Below, piece by piece: positions 26,018-34,471 of a DNA stretch of 41,213 nt (the first letter of the stretch is position 1; each line of letters starts with the position of its first letter). Below the pieces are notes generated by a model. The model was given only the letters and a program-made list of their open reading frames with translations, did not search any database and was not told where the DNA came from. Origin of the DNA: Buchananella hordeovulneris (GTDB lineage: Bacteria > Actinomycetota > Actinomycetes > Actinomycetales > Actinomycetaceae); contig JAUMWR010000018.1 in assembly GCA_030529545.1 (NCBI GenBank), positions 1 through 41,213 of the forward strand, read 5' to 3'. A program made the translations under genes and the position numbers.

Positions 26018-28168
26018 CTACAGCATGCAGGAGACGCAGTCGTCCACCTGGGTGCCGGTCAACGCCATCTGGCGCAACCGGATGTAGTAGAGCGACTTGA
26101 TGCCCTTGCGCCAGGCATAGATCTGGGCCTTGTTGATGTCACGCGTGGTGGCGGTGTCCTTGAAGAACAGGGTCAGGGACAGGCCCTGGTCCACGTGCTG
26201 GGTGGCCACCGCGTAGGTGTCGATCACCTTCTCGTAGCCGATCTCGTAGGCGTCCTGGTAGTACTCCAGGTTGTCGTTCGTCATGAACGGCGCCGGGTAG
26301 TAGACGCGTCCCAGCTTGCCTTCCTTGCGGATCTCCACCTTGGAGACGATCGGGTGGATTGAGGAGGTGGAGTTGTTGATGTAGCTGATCGAGCCGGTGG
26401 GCGGGATGGCCTGCAGGTAGGCGTTGTAGATGCCGTGCTCCTGGACGGAGGCGGCCAGCTCGCGCCAGTCCTCGATCGTGGGCAGGGTGTGGCCCGCGAA
26501 CAGCTCCTTGGCGCGCTCGGTGACGGGCGCAAAGGAGGTGGTCAGGTACTTGTCAAAGAACTCGCCGGTGGCGTAGGTGGACTTCTCGAAGCCCACAAAG
26601 TGCTCGCCGCGCTCGATTGCCAGCTTGTTGGAGGCCTTCAGGGCGTGGAACAGGACGGTGGCAAAGTAGGCGTTGGTGAAGTCCAGCGCCTCCTCGCTGC
26701 CGTAGAACACGCGCTCTCGGGCCAGGAAGCCGTGCAGGTTCATCTGCCCCAGTCCGATGGCGTGCGACTCGCGGTTGCCGCGGTCGATGGAGGGCACGGA
26801 CTTGATGGCGGTGAAGTCGCTGACGGCGGTCAGGGCGCGCACGGCGGTCTCCACCGTCTGGCCCAGGTCCTTGGAGTCCATGGCCATGGCGATGTTCATG
26901 GAGCCCAGGTTGCAGGAGATGTCCTTGCCCACGTGGCTGTAGGAGAGGTCCTCGTTCAGCTCGGAGGCGGTGGAGACCTGCAGGATCTCGGAGCACAGGT
27001 TGGAGTGGGTGATCTTGCCTTCGATCGGGTTGGCCTTGTTAACCGTGTCCTCAAACATGAGGTAGGGGTAGCCGGACTCGAACTGGATCTCTGCCAGGGT
27101 CTGGAAGAACTCGCGGGCCTTGATCTTGGACTTGCGGATGCGGCCGTCGTCCACCATCTCGCGGTAGCGCTCGGTCACGTTGATCTCCGCGAACGGCACC
27201 CCGTAGACGCGCTCCACGTCGTAGGGGGAGAACAGGTACATGTCCTCGTTGTTGCGGGCCAGCTCGAAGGTGATGTCGGGGATGACCACGCCCAGGGACA
27301 GCGTCTTGATGCGGATCTTCTCGTCCGCGTTCTCTCGCTTCGTGTCGAGGAAACGCATGATGTCCGGGTGGTGGGCGTGCAGGTAGACCGCACCGGCGCC
27401 CTGGCGGGCACCCAGCTGGTTGGCGTAGGAGAAGGAGTCCTCGAGCAGCTTCATCACTGGGATGACGCCGCTGGACTGGTTCTCGATGCGTTTGATGGGG
27501 GCGCCGTACTCGCGCAGGTTGCTCAGCAGCAGCGCCACGCCGCCACCACGCTTGGACAGCTGCAGGGCCGCGTTTACGCCGCGCGCGATGGACTCCATGT
27601 TGTCCTCGATGCGCACCAGGAAGCAGCTGACCAGCTCGCCGCGCTGGGCCTTGCCGCAGTTGAGGAACGTCGGGGTGGCCGGCTGGAAGCGGCCCTCGAT
27701 GATCTCATCCACCAGGCGCTGGGCTAGGGCCTCGTCGCCGCGCGCCAGGGTGAGCGCCACCATGCAGACGCGGTCCTCGAAGCGCTCCAGGTAGCGCTTG
27801 CCGTCAAAGGTCTTGAGCGTGTAGCTGGTGTAGTACTTGAAGGCACCCAGGAAGGTCTGGAAGCGGAACTTGTGGGCGTAGGCCTGCTTGAAGAGAGCCT
27901 TGATGAACGCCGGGGTGTACTGGTCCAGGACGTGGGCCTCGTAGTAGCCCTCGTCCACCAGGTACTTCAGCTTCTCCTCCAGGTCGTGGAAGAACACGGT
28001 GTTCTGGTTGACGTGCTGCAGGAAGTACTGGCGGGCGGCGGCGCGGTCAGCGTCGAACTGGATCTTGCCGTCCGCGTCGTACAGGTTGAGCATCGCGTTG
28101 AGGGCGTGGTAGTCCAGGCCCGGACCGCCGCTTTCTTCCACGCCGGTGTCCGTCAAAGTCTCTGCCAC
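26018..28168 (-). CDS. nrdE: Class Ib ribonucleotide reductase, alpha subunit
   Basis: The product has 716 residues, typical of NrdE, and a GTG start overlapping nrdI by 16 nt. It reduces ribonucleoside diphosphates. Visible signatures are [22 protein letters not shown], the substrate-loop region [10 protein letters not shown] with the catalytic Cys, [10 protein letters not shown], and the C-terminal redox pair CVSCML that receives electrons from NrdH. It needs a radical-bearing NrdF subunit, but none is encoded after it; the next gene downstream is the giant FN3 gene. Confidence 0.98.
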   Translation of the reverse strand: MAETLTDTGVEESGGPGLDYHALNAMLNLYDADGKIQFDADRAAARQYFLQHVNQNTVFFHDLEEKLKYLVDEGYYEAHVLDQYTPAFIKALFKQAYAHKFRFQTFLGAFKYYTSYTLKTFDGKRYLERFEDRVCMVALTLARGDEALAQRLVDEIIEGRFQPATPTFLNCGKAQRGELVSCFLVRIEDNMESIARGVNAALQLSKRGGGVALLLSNLREYGAPIKRIENQSSGVIPVMKLLEDSFSYANQLGARQGAGAVYLHAHHPDIMRFLDTKRENADEKIRIKTLSLGVVIPDITFELARNNEDMYLFSPYDVERVYGVPFAEINVTERYREMVDDGRIRKSKIKAREFFQTLAEIQFESGYPYLMFEDTVNKANPIEGKITHSNLCSEILQVSTASELNEDLSYSHVGKDISCNLGSMNIAMAMDSKDLGQTVETAVRALTAVSDFTAIKSVPSIDRGNRESHAIGLGQMNLHGFLARERVFYGSEEALDFTNAYFATVLFHALKASNKLAIERGEHFVGFEKSTYATGEFFDKYLTTSFAPVTERAKELFAGHTLPTIEDWRELAASVQEHGIYNAYLQAIPPTGSISYINNSTSSIHPIVSKVEIRKEGKLGRVYYPAPFMTNDNLEYYQDAYEIGYEKVIDTYAVATQHVDQGLSLTLFFKDTATTRDINKAQIYAWRKGIKSLYYIRLRQMALTGTQVDDCVSCML

Positions 28169-28563
28169 AGCTTGCCTAATCCTTCCGCGACCGTTGCCAC
28201 GTCTTCTTGTGTTCCCATTAGTTCAAATCGGTAGAGCAGGGGAACGTCCAGTTTGGCTGCCACGATTTCGCCAGCCAGCCCGTAGGCCTCTCCGAAGTTG
28301 ATGTTGCCGCTGGTGATTACCCCCCGGCACAGGTCTCGATTCTCCTTGATGTTCAGGAACTTGATGACCTGTTTGGGGACGGCCCCCTTGATGGAGCCGC
28401 CCCCGTAGGTGGGAACCACCAGCACGTATGGCTCGTGCACCAGGAGCGGTTCCTCTGTGGGGAGGAGCGGGATGCGCGCGGTGCGCACCCCTAGCTTCTC
28501 CACAAAGCGTTGTGTGTTGTGGGTGGTGGAGGAGAAGTAGACGAGGTAGGGCTTCCCGTCCAT
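28153..28563 (-). CDS. nrdI: NrdI flavodoxin-like activator of class Ib ribonucleotide reductase
   Basis: The product has 136 residues, normal for the family. The FMN-binding start [13 protein letters not shown] and the glycine-rich VPTYGGG followed by [15 protein letters not shown] are characteristic. NrdI supplies oxidant for assembling the Mn2-tyrosyl radical cofactor of NrdF. It lies 17 bp after nrdH and overlaps nrdE. Confidence 0.97.
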   Translation of the reverse strand: MDGKPYLVYFSSTTHNTQRFVEKLGVRTARIPLLPTEEPLLVHEPYVLVVPTYGGGSIKGAVPKQVIKFLNIKENRDLCRGVITSGNINFGEAYGLAGEIVAAKLDVPLLYRFELMGTQEDVATVAEGLGKLWQRL

Positions 28564-28580
28564 CTCTCTGCTCCCCTACC

Positions 28581-28844
28581 TCAGACCGCAGCCAGGGTGG
28601 TGGCGGTAGCGGCCTGGTAGGCGGTGACGGCGGCCTTGATGCGGTCGGGGCGGAAGCCGGCCCAGTGCTCGTCTCCGGCCATCACGACGGGGGCCTGGGA
28701 GTAGCCGAGCTCGCGCACCAGCTCCAGGGCGGCGGCGTCTTCGGTGAGGTCAACGACGTTGAACTCGACACCGGCCTTGGTCAGGGCGCGGTAGGTGGCG
28801 TCGCACTGTACGCAACGAGGCTTGGAGTACACGGTGATGCTCAT
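28581..28844 (-). CDS. nrdH: NrdH glutaredoxin-like electron donor
   Basis: The product has 87 residues. It starts MSITVYSKPRCVQCDAT, with the redox motif CVQC, and continues into a thioredoxin fold (LGYSQAPVVMAGDEHWAGFRPD, cis-Pro in APVV). NrdH passes electrons from thioredoxin reductase to NrdE. AGGAG precedes the ATG by six bases. It is the first gene of nrdHIE. Confidence 0.97.
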   Translation of the reverse strand: MSITVYSKPRCVQCDATYRALTKAGVEFNVVDLTEDAAALELVRELGYSQAPVVMAGDEHWAGFRPDRIKAAVTAYQAATATTLAAV

Positions 28845-28927
28845 TTTTGCTCCTGATTCAGGCGAATTGGCCGCCGAACTACATGATTGTCATTTGTGCG
28901 CGGCCATGCCGGTGCGACGGGTTTGAA

Positions 28928-28973
28928 CACTACCCCTTGGGGGTGGCTGCTGCCAGCACCCCTAGATGCTGTG
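28928..28973. promoter_or_regulatory. Two NrdR-box-like sites upstream of nrdHIE
   Basis: CACTACCCCTTGGG (28928-28941) and CCCTAGATGCTGTG (28960-28973) each approximate the NrdR pattern CACTA-N4-TTGTG, with one and two arm mismatches. Their starts are 32 bp apart, matching the roughly three-turn spacing known for paired NrdR boxes. They lie about 85-130 bp upstream of nrdH, where NrdR would repress the operon. The rest of 28845-29318 shows no gene. Confidence 0.6.
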
Positions 28974-29318
28974 GTCACCCTTTTGCCCCCTCTCCAGGCG
29001 TCTTGCCTGTGGATAGCCCGTGCACAGCCCCGGCGGCCGGCCTCCTTGCCCGTGGGTGGACGACGCTGCCGGGGACGCCCCTCACTCTGGCACCTACCAC
29101 CAACATTTGGCCGCCTGCCGCCAGCCCCGTCCCGACCGAGCGCGGAGCGCGGCCGCCCGGAGCGGGCCGAGCGAACTACACAGGTGTTATTCACACCTGG
29201 GGATAACTCCGGGCGACCTGCACCCACACCGGTGGATATAACGATTTGATAACATCCGCGCCCGGGGGAGTCGCTTCCGGCCCGCCAATCGACTATCGCC
29301 ACCCTGCCCGCCCACTCA

Positions 29319-29356
29319 AACTCCTAATTGCCCCTAATCACCTCCTAAATTAGGAG
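29319..29356 (+). repeat. Left copy of 38-bp repeat flanking the first Fic gene
   Basis: The element contains CTCCTAAT at 29321, CCCCTAAT at 29331 and the perfect palindrome CTCCTAAATTAGGAG at 29342-29356. It ends 21 bp before the fic start. A copy matching at 34 of 38 positions lies at 30746-30783. Half-site spacing of 10-11 bp is the same in both copies, as in a multi-site operator. Confidence 0.85.
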
Positions 29357-29377
29357 GTAGCGAGTTAGGGTTACACC

Positions 29378-30754
29378 ATGAAGACCCCGTCTCGCCCACC
29401 CCGCTGGGAGGAAACGCCCCTCTTGGCACTCATTCAGGGCGAACCAGACCCAGCTGCAGCCATAGCCAAGTGGGAAGCCGCCAACGCTGCCGCACGCGGG
29501 ATCAGGGATGCCGGGCAGTACCCCACTTGGGACGAGGTACTTTATCGGCCACTTCCACCGCCAGCCCCTTCTCTCGAACTCGTCTGGGCCGTGGTTAGGG
29601 ACGGACGCCGCCTCTCGGCCCACCCCACGCCTTTTACTCTCGTAGACGGCACCCCACTCACCTACAACATTCCCGCCGAGCTGCTCCGGCTCATTGAGGA
29701 GATCGCCCGGCGCGCCGCTGGCTCTCTCCAAACCACGGAGCCGTCGCTGGCTGACTCACCCCGCCAATACCTCCTCACCTCGCTGCAGGAGGAGGCGATT
29801 ACCTCTAGCCAGCTAGAGGGAGCCTCCACCACCCGCGCCGTGGCCAAGGAGATGCTGCGCAACAGCCGCAAGCCCAAGGATAAGGGTGAGCAGATGGTGG
29901 CCAACAACTTCGCGGCCATGCAGCTCATTTCCCGGCGGCGCGAAGCCCCGCTCACGCCGGAGTTCGTCTGCGAGCTTCACCGAGTGCTGACCGAGGGGAC
30001 GCTGCCTGCCGCCGAGGCCGGCCGCCTGCAGCAGCCCGATGAGGAGCGCGTGCGGATCTACGCCGACCACACCGATGAGCAGGTGTTGCACATTCCACCC
30101 CCGGCCACTGAGCTGCCGGGCCGTCTGCAGGGACTCTGCGACTTCGCCAACGCCGGGCGGGCCGCAGATGACTCCCCCTACACCCCGCCGTTGATCCGTT
30201 CGATGATCTTGCACTTCATGGTGGGGCACGACCACTACTTCTCGGACGGCAACGGTCGCCTGGCTCGGGCGATCTTCTACTGGTCGATGCTGCACCACGG
30301 CTTCTTCCTCACCGAGTACCTCTCCATCTCCCGGCTCCTGCGCCAGGCCCCGGCCCAGTACGCCCGCGCCTTCTTGCACGTCGAGTACGACGAGGGGGAC
30401 CTGACCCACTTCCTGCTCCACCAGGCCCGGATAGTGGTCCGCGCGATCGACGACCTCGAGACATACCTGTCCCGCAAGGAACAGGAGCGCCGCGCGCTTG
30501 CCCCGGCCCTGGCGGCGGCCGGTTTCAACTCACGGCAGCGAGACCTCATCGCCTCCCTGCTGCGCAACCCTGCCGTGACGCTGAACGTCACCGCACATCA
30601 AGAGCGCCACGAGATCTCCAACCAGTCGGCGCGCACCGACCTGCAGGGCCTGGAGGAAGCTGGCCTTCTCCTCAGCAAGCGGCGGGGCAGACGGGTGGAG
30701 TGGTGGCCCGTGGCCGACTTCGCCACGCGCATCCGCCGCCTCACGAACTCCTAA
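29378..30754 (+). CDS. Class II Fic-domain protein (probable AMPylase) with C-terminal winged helix
   Basis: The product has 458 residues. The N-terminal helical region carries the inhibitory motif SSQLEG at about 147, matching (S/T)xxxE(G/N) placed N-terminal to the Fic core (class II). The Fic motif HYFSDGNGRLAR at about 290 matches HxFxDGNGRxxR, so nucleotidyl transfer should be possible. The last 80 residues look like a winged helix (NQSARTDLQGLEEAGLLLS). Fic enzymes transfer AMP to hydroxyl side chains of target proteins. AGGG precedes the ATG by seven bases. It is a single gene between nrdH (divergent) and sdaA (convergent), bracketed by 38-bp repeats. Autoregulation through the winged helix is possible. 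Confidence 0.95.
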   Translation: MKTPSRPPRWEETPLLALIQGEPDPAAAIAKWEAANAAARGIRDAGQYPTWDEVLYRPLPPPAPSLELVWAVVRDGRRLSAHPTPFTLVDGTPLTYNIPAELLRLIEEIARRAAGSLQTTEPSLADSPRQYLLTSLQEEAITSSQLEGASTTRAVAKEMLRNSRKPKDKGEQMVANNFAAMQLISRRREAPLTPEFVCELHRVLTEGTLPAAEAGRLQQPDEERVRIYADHTDEQVLHIPPPATELPGRLQGLCDFANAGRAADDSPYTPPLIRSMILHFMVGHDHYFSDGNGRLARAIFYWSMLHHGFFLTEYLSISRLLRQAPAQYARAFLHVEYDEGDLTHFLLHQARIVVRAIDDLETYLSRKEQERRALAPALAAAGFNSRQRDLIASLLRNPAVTLNVTAHQERHEISNQSARTDLQGLEEAGLLLSKRRGRRVEWWPVADFATRIRRLTNS

Positions 30755-30783
30755 TTACCCCTAATTTGCTCCTAAATTAGGAG
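30746..30783 (+). repeat. Right copy of 38-bp repeat, overlapping the fic stop codon
   Basis: It matches the left copy at 34 of 38 positions, including the palindrome CTCCTAAATTAGGAG (30769-30783). The fic stop TAA (30752-30754) lies inside it. The palindrome could also act as a weak terminator. Confidence 0.85.
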
Positions 30784-30869
30784 TTTGGACGACGCTCCGC
30801 CCGCCGCCCCCCTTCGGCGCACCTCACCGCGCCCTGCCCCCGGAACGCCCAGGCGGCGCTTTGTGCGGC

Positions 30870-32579
30870 TCAACACTCCACGACGTTGACAGCCAGCCCG
30901 CCCTCGGAGGTCTCCTTGTACTTGGAGAGCATGTCCTGGCCGGTCTGGCGCATGGTTTCTATGACGGTGTCGAGGCTGACCTGGTGGCGACCATCGCCCC
31001 ACAGGGCCATGCGCGCGGCGTTGATGGCCTTGACCGCCGCGATGGCGTTGCGCTCTATGCAGGGGATCTGCACCAGGCCGGCCACGGGGTCGCAGGTCAG
31101 GCCCAGGTTGTGCTCCATGGCAATCTCCGCCGCGTTTTCCACTTGGCGGGCGGTGCCGCCCAGCGCGTCGGCGAGCCCGGCGGCGGCCATCGCTGCGGCC
31201 GAGCCGACCTCTCCCTGGCAGCCCACCTCCGCCCCGGCGATGGAGGCGTTGGTCTTGATGAGCGCGCCCACGGCGGTGGCGGCGAGCAGGAAGTCGCGCG
31301 CGCCCTCGCGCGACGCACCGGGCACGAAGCGCAGGTAGTACTCGAGCACGGCCGGGACCACCCCGGCCGCACCGTTGGTGGGGGCGGTGACCACGCGGTG
31401 CCCGGCGGCGTTCTCCTCGTTGACCGCGAGCGCGTACAGGTTGACCCAGTCGATGCCGGCCAGGGGGTCGCCGGCATCGCGCCACGTGTTGGTGGGGTAG
31501 GGCGAGCGGCTCAGCAGCTGCTGGGCGAGCACGGCGGCGCGCCTGGGCACGTTCAGGCCGCCGGGCAGCACGCCGTGGGTGTTGCAGCCGGCCTCGATGC
31601 ACTCCTCCATCACCGCGATCACCTGGTCGATGTACCCGTCTACCTCCTCGCGCCCACGCGCGGCCTCCTCGTTGGCGCGCACGAGCTGGGACATGCGCAG
31701 CCCGCTCGCCTCGGCGTGCGCCAGCAGCTCCTCGCCGGTGGAGAAGGGGTAGGGCGCGGGGATCGAGTGCAGCTCGCGCGTCTGCGCGCTGGCCAGCGCC
31801 TGGCACTGCGGCTCATCGAGGCTGCCGCCCACCTGCTCCATGACGAAACCGCCGCCGACCGAATAGAACACGCCCTCCAGCAGCAGCTCGCCCTCTTGCT
31901 TGCTGCCTTGGGGGCCGACGTTCCCGCCCGCCTCCTTACCGTCCGGGCCGCCCGGCGTGGCGGCCGGGCCGGCGCAGGCGGGGCGCGCGTCCCACTCGCA
32001 CCCGGCGGCGGGCAGGGGGTGGGTGGCGGGCACGTCGTCCAAGCAAAAGGCGCGCAGGCGCAGGCCGTTGACGTGGTAGGGCAGGACGATGCGCGGCAGG
32101 AACGCGATGTCGCGGTTCATGTCGAAGGCGATCACGCGGCCGGCGATGGGGGTGGTGCCGGTGGCGGCGAGGTGGGGCAGGGAGTCGGACACCTGCTGGG
32201 AGGTGACGGACTCCGGCTTCAGGCCCGCCAGGCCGAGCAGGACGGCGCGGTCGGTGGCGTGGCCCCGTCCGGTCGCACCCAGGGAGCCAAATAACTCCAC
32301 CGTCACGCGACCCAGGCGCGGGGCGGCCGCAGCGTCGAGCAGCTGGCGCAGGCGGCCGGCAAAGACCCAGGCGGCGCGCATGGGGCCCACGGTGTGGGAG
32401 GAGGAGGGGCCGATGCCCACACGGAAGATGTCAAACACAGACAGCGGGCGCTGCGCGGTGGCCGCCGGGGCGCTGCCCGCCATCACCGCTGCCGGGAGCA
32501 CCGGCCGATTCTTGGCCAGCACCACCCCCTTCCCGGGAGCATCTACCTGGTGATCACGCGCCTCCAACATGCGAAACAT
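30870..32579 (-). CDS. sdaA: L-serine dehydratase (L-serine ammonia-lyase), iron-sulfur type
   Basis: The product is about 569 residues from the ATG encoding [11 protein letters not shown]; an ATG at 32483 ([10 protein letters not shown]) is an alternative start and neither has a clear ribosome-binding site. The enzyme converts L-serine to pyruvate and ammonia. The N-terminal domain has [20 protein letters not shown]. The C-terminal domain has the cluster cysteines [13 protein letters not shown] and [18 protein letters not shown]. It ends in VEC, the C-terminal Cys that reaches the Fe-S cluster in characterised single-chain enzymes. Unusual is a Gly/Pro-rich insert of about 35 residues at 31905-32030, before [12 protein letters not shown]; such enzymes usually have about 455-480 residues. 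Confidence 0.95.
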   Translation of the reverse strand: MFRMLEARDHQVDAPGKGVVLAKNRPVLPAAVMAGSAPAATAQRPLSVFDIFRVGIGPSSSHTVGPMRAAWVFAGRLRQLLDAAAAPRLGRVTVELFGSLGATGRGHATDRAVLLGLAGLKPESVTSQQVSDSLPHLAATGTTPIAGRVIAFDMNRDIAFLPRIVLPYHVNGLRLRAFCLDDVPATHPLPAAGCEWDARPACAGPAATPGGPDGKEAGGNVGPQGSKQEGELLLEGVFYSVGGGFVMEQVGGSLDEPQCQALASAQTRELHSIPAPYPFSTGEELLAHAEASGLRMSQLVRANEEAARGREEVDGYIDQVIAVMEECIEAGCNTHGVLPGGLNVPRRAAVLAQQLLSRSPYPTNTWRDAGDPLAGIDWVNLYALAVNEENAAGHRVVTAPTNGAAGVVPAVLEYYLRFVPGASREGARDFLLAATAVGALIKTNASIAGAEVGCQGEVGSAAAMAAAGLADALGGTARQVENAAEIAMEHNLGLTCDPVAGLVQIPCIERNAIAAVKAINAARMALWGDGRHQVSLDTVIETMRQTGQDMLSKYKETSEGGLAVNVVEC

Positions 32580-32613
32580 GTTCGCACGCCCAACCAGGGT
32601 GCGCGGCCAAACC

Positions 32614-32629
32614 GCCCCCCCGGGGGGGC
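32614..32629 (-). terminator. GC palindrome after the second Fic gene
   Basis: GCCCCCCCGGGGGGGC is a perfect 16-bp palindrome starting 3 bp beyond the fic stop on the minus strand. It can form a six-pair hairpin with a four-base loop. No T-run follows, so termination strength is uncertain. Confidence 0.5.
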
Positions 32630-32631
32630 TC

Positions 32632-33726
32632 CTAAACCAGAGGAGAGTCAAAGACCAGCCGCAGCAGCGGGGAGTTGACGAACAGCAACGTACGCCCCAC
32701 CTTGTCGCGGTTGAGCAGGCGGGCCTGCGCAAGAGCCTCCAGCCAACGGGAGGCCGCAGCGCGCTGGGCCAAGCCCGCCTCCACAAGGTCGTCGATGCGC
32801 ACATATGGCTTGCTGAACAGCAGCCGAACCAGCTCACCCGCCGGGGCGCGCGGAACCAGGGCGCTTACCGCTTGCTCGGTCTCGCGCTGGAGGCGCGCGA
32901 TCTCGTCAACCATGCGGAGCGTCCAGCGCGCGACCTCCCCAACGCCGCGCACCAGGTAGACCACCCATTCCTCCCAGGCCCCGCGCACGGTGACCGCGTT
33001 GAGCAACCGGTAGTACTCGTCCTTGTGCCGCACAATGTAACCCGACAGGTACAAGACCGGATCCCGAATCAGCTCCTTCTCCATCAGGTAGAGGAGGTTG
33101 ATGATGCGCCCGGTCCTGCCGTTTCCGTCCGCAAACGGGTGAATGGCCTCGAACTGGTAGTGCAGCAGGGCCATCGCCACCAGCGGTTCGATGTCGTGCT
33201 CGCCGTGGAGGAAGTCCTCCCAGGCGCTCATGTGCCGCTCGATTACTTCCTTCCCCTCCGGCGGAGTGTAGATGCGTTCTTTGGTGACCGGGTTGCCGAT
33301 GTAGGTTCCGGTGCCCGACCGGACGTCGACCTCGTAGCCAGACAGAGCCGAACAAACCTGCTTGGCGGTACCCAGGTGCAGGGGCCGCGACTCGATGGCA
33401 CTGGCACCCACGCGCAGCGCCTGGCGATACGACAGGGCTTCCTTCACTGCGGGGGCAAGCGGCCCCTCTTGGGGAAGGTGAGCAGCACGGAAGAGCTCGT
33501 CGTTAGTGGTGACGATGTTTTCGATCTCGCACGACGCCTGAGCCTCAAGCAGGGGAATTAGGTTGATGAGCAGATCCGGGTTGGGCAGGCGACTGCACGC
33601 CGCGTCCAGCGCCGCGAGCGCCTGCGCAGCCCCGATGACCTCCTTGAGCACGGCGCGAGTCTCCACGTCCTGCGCTGGAGGCAGAGGCGGGAGGTCCTGG
33701 AAGGGCACGTTCGGGTCAAACTGCAT
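32632..33726 (-). CDS. Class II Fic-domain protein (probable AMPylase)
   Basis: The product has 364 residues. The N-terminal Fic_N-like segment (MQFDPNVPFQDLPPLPP) is followed by the inhibitory motif SCEIEN at about 64, again class II. The Fic motif HPFADGNGRTGR at about 198 is perfect, so AMP transfer is expected. A C-terminal winged-helix-like region (VRIDDLVEAGLAQRAAASRWLE) completes the SoFic-like layout. The ATG at 33726 has only GGGG three bases away, and a 16-bp palindrome starts 5 bp upstream, so translation may be leaderless or controlled there. It is divergent from luxS. Sequence and length differ clearly from the other Fic protein, so it is not a recent duplicate. Confidence 0.95.
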   Translation of the reverse strand: MQFDPNVPFQDLPPLPPAQDVETRAVLKEVIGAAQALAALDAACSRLPNPDLLINLIPLLEAQASCEIENIVTTNDELFRAAHLPQEGPLAPAVKEALSYRQALRVGASAIESRPLHLGTAKQVCSALSGYEVDVRSGTGTYIGNPVTKERIYTPPEGKEVIERHMSAWEDFLHGEHDIEPLVAMALLHYQFEAIHPFADGNGRTGRIINLLYLMEKELIRDPVLYLSGYIVRHKDEYYRLLNAVTVRGAWEEWVVYLVRGVGEVARWTLRMVDEIARLQRETEQAVSALVPRAPAGELVRLLFSKPYVRIDDLVEAGLAQRAAASRWLEALAQARLLNRDKVGRTLLFVNSPLLRLVFDSPLV

Positions 33727-33731
33727 GGCCC

Positions 33732-33747
33732 CATGCTAGCTAGCATG
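33732..33747. promoter_or_regulatory. Perfect 16-bp palindrome at the fic start
   Basis: CATGCTAGCTAGCATG is self-complementary and lies 5 bp upstream of the fic start codon. It is well placed as an operator or 5' hairpin. Confidence 0.5.
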
Positions 33748-33845
33748 TGCACCTTTTGACCCCCGAAAGGTACACAACACCCCCTTTATGTACTTTTTGA
33801 CACCGAAAAGGTACACGTTTTGGCGATGTGTACTCGTGGAGTACA
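33747..33845. promoter_or_regulatory. Three inverted repeats with GTAC ends between fic and luxS
   Basis: Site 1 is 33747-33775 (GTGCACCTTT...AAAGGTACAC, nine of ten pairs). Site 2 is 33789-33815 (TGTACTTTTT...AAAAGGTACA, nine of ten pairs). Their shared TTTTGACMCC-GAAA core repeats with a 41-bp period. Site 3 is 33829-33845 (TGTACTC-GTG-GAGTACA, perfect). They fill the divergent promoter region and look like tandem operators for one dimeric regulator acting on fic, luxS or both. Confidence 0.6.
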
Positions 33846-33937
33846 TGTCGGCGGCGGAAGCGGGCGCGCCGCGCCCGCCGCGCCCGCTAATGCGGCGCCC
33901 GCGCCCACGCCAAGCGGCGGCCTGCCACAATGAGCAC

Positions 33938-34429
33938 ATGACTGAATCTGCGCGCATGAACACCGAGTCCTTCAACCTGGACCACCGCCTGGTGGCCGCG
34001 CCGTACGTGCGGGTGGCGGACCGCAAGGTGCTGCCCGGCGGGGACGTGCTGGTCAAGTACGACGTCCGCTTTGCCCAGCCGAACGTGGCGCACCTGGAGA
34101 TGCCGGCGGTGCACTCGATTGAGCACCTGAGCGCGGAGCTGATGCGCAACCACACGGACAAGCTGATCGACTTCTCCCCCATGGGCTGCCAGACCGGCTT
34201 CTACGCCCTCACCCTGGGCCTGGAACCGGTCGACTTCCTGCCGATCCTGGAGGCCACCTGCCGCGACATCCTGGCCGCAAGCGAGGTGCCGGCCGCCAAC
34301 GAGGTCCAGTGCGGCTGGGGCGCCTCGCACTCCCTGGCCGGCGCGCAGGCCGCCGTGGCCGCCTTCTTGGAGCGCCGCAACGACTGGGAGGCCGTCATGG
34401 CCGACGACGCTCCCGCCGCCTGCTGCTAA
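33938..34429 (+). CDS. luxS: S-ribosylhomocysteine lyase, AI-2 producer
   Basis: The product has 163 residues, normal for LuxS. It cleaves S-ribosylhomocysteine to homocysteine and DPD, the AI-2 precursor. The metal site is visible as HSIEHL (two His and the catalytic Glu) and the Cys of VQCGWG. The catalytic Cys is in MGCQTGFY, where most homologues have GCRTGFY. I start at ATG 33938 ([17 protein letters not shown]); ATG 33956 is possible and no clear ribosome-binding site precedes either. A GC-rich inverted repeat at about 33858-33886 lies in the leader. mtnN follows after 42 bp, forming the SAH detoxification pair. Confidence 0.96.
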   Translation: MTESARMNTESFNLDHRLVAAPYVRVADRKVLPGGDVLVKYDVRFAQPNVAHLEMPAVHSIEHLSAELMRNHTDKLIDFSPMGCQTGFYALTLGLEPVDFLPILEATCRDILAASEVPAANEVQCGWGASHSLAGAQAAVAAFLERRNDWEAVMADDAPAACC

Positions 34430-34471
34430 CCGCCGCCCGGCTGAGCCGGCCACGATTTCCAAGGAGTTTCT

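Noticed and set aside
25869..26087. Open frame of 72 codons through the GC-rich block
   Set aside because: Pro/Gly/Arg-only composition, and it overlaps the nrdE 3' end on the other strand. It is open only because the block lacks stop codons.
26435..27727. 430-codon frame opposite nrdE
   Set aside because: It is the antisense shadow of a strongly conserved gene; Val/Gly/His/Leu-rich composition and no ribosome-binding site.
30861..32294. 477-codon frame opposite sdaA
   Set aside because: Antisense shadow in high-GC DNA; it lacks any recognisable fold or start signal.
32580..32837. Longer N-terminus for L-serine dehydratase
   Set aside because: It would overlap the Fic gene's 3' coding end and the palindrome at 32614-32629, and its translation has no family similarity.
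33727..33937. SAM- or SAH-sensing riboswitch upstream of luxS
   Set aside because: No conserved riboswitch core or pseudoknot pattern is recognisable. The structures present are simple inverted repeats better explained as operators.
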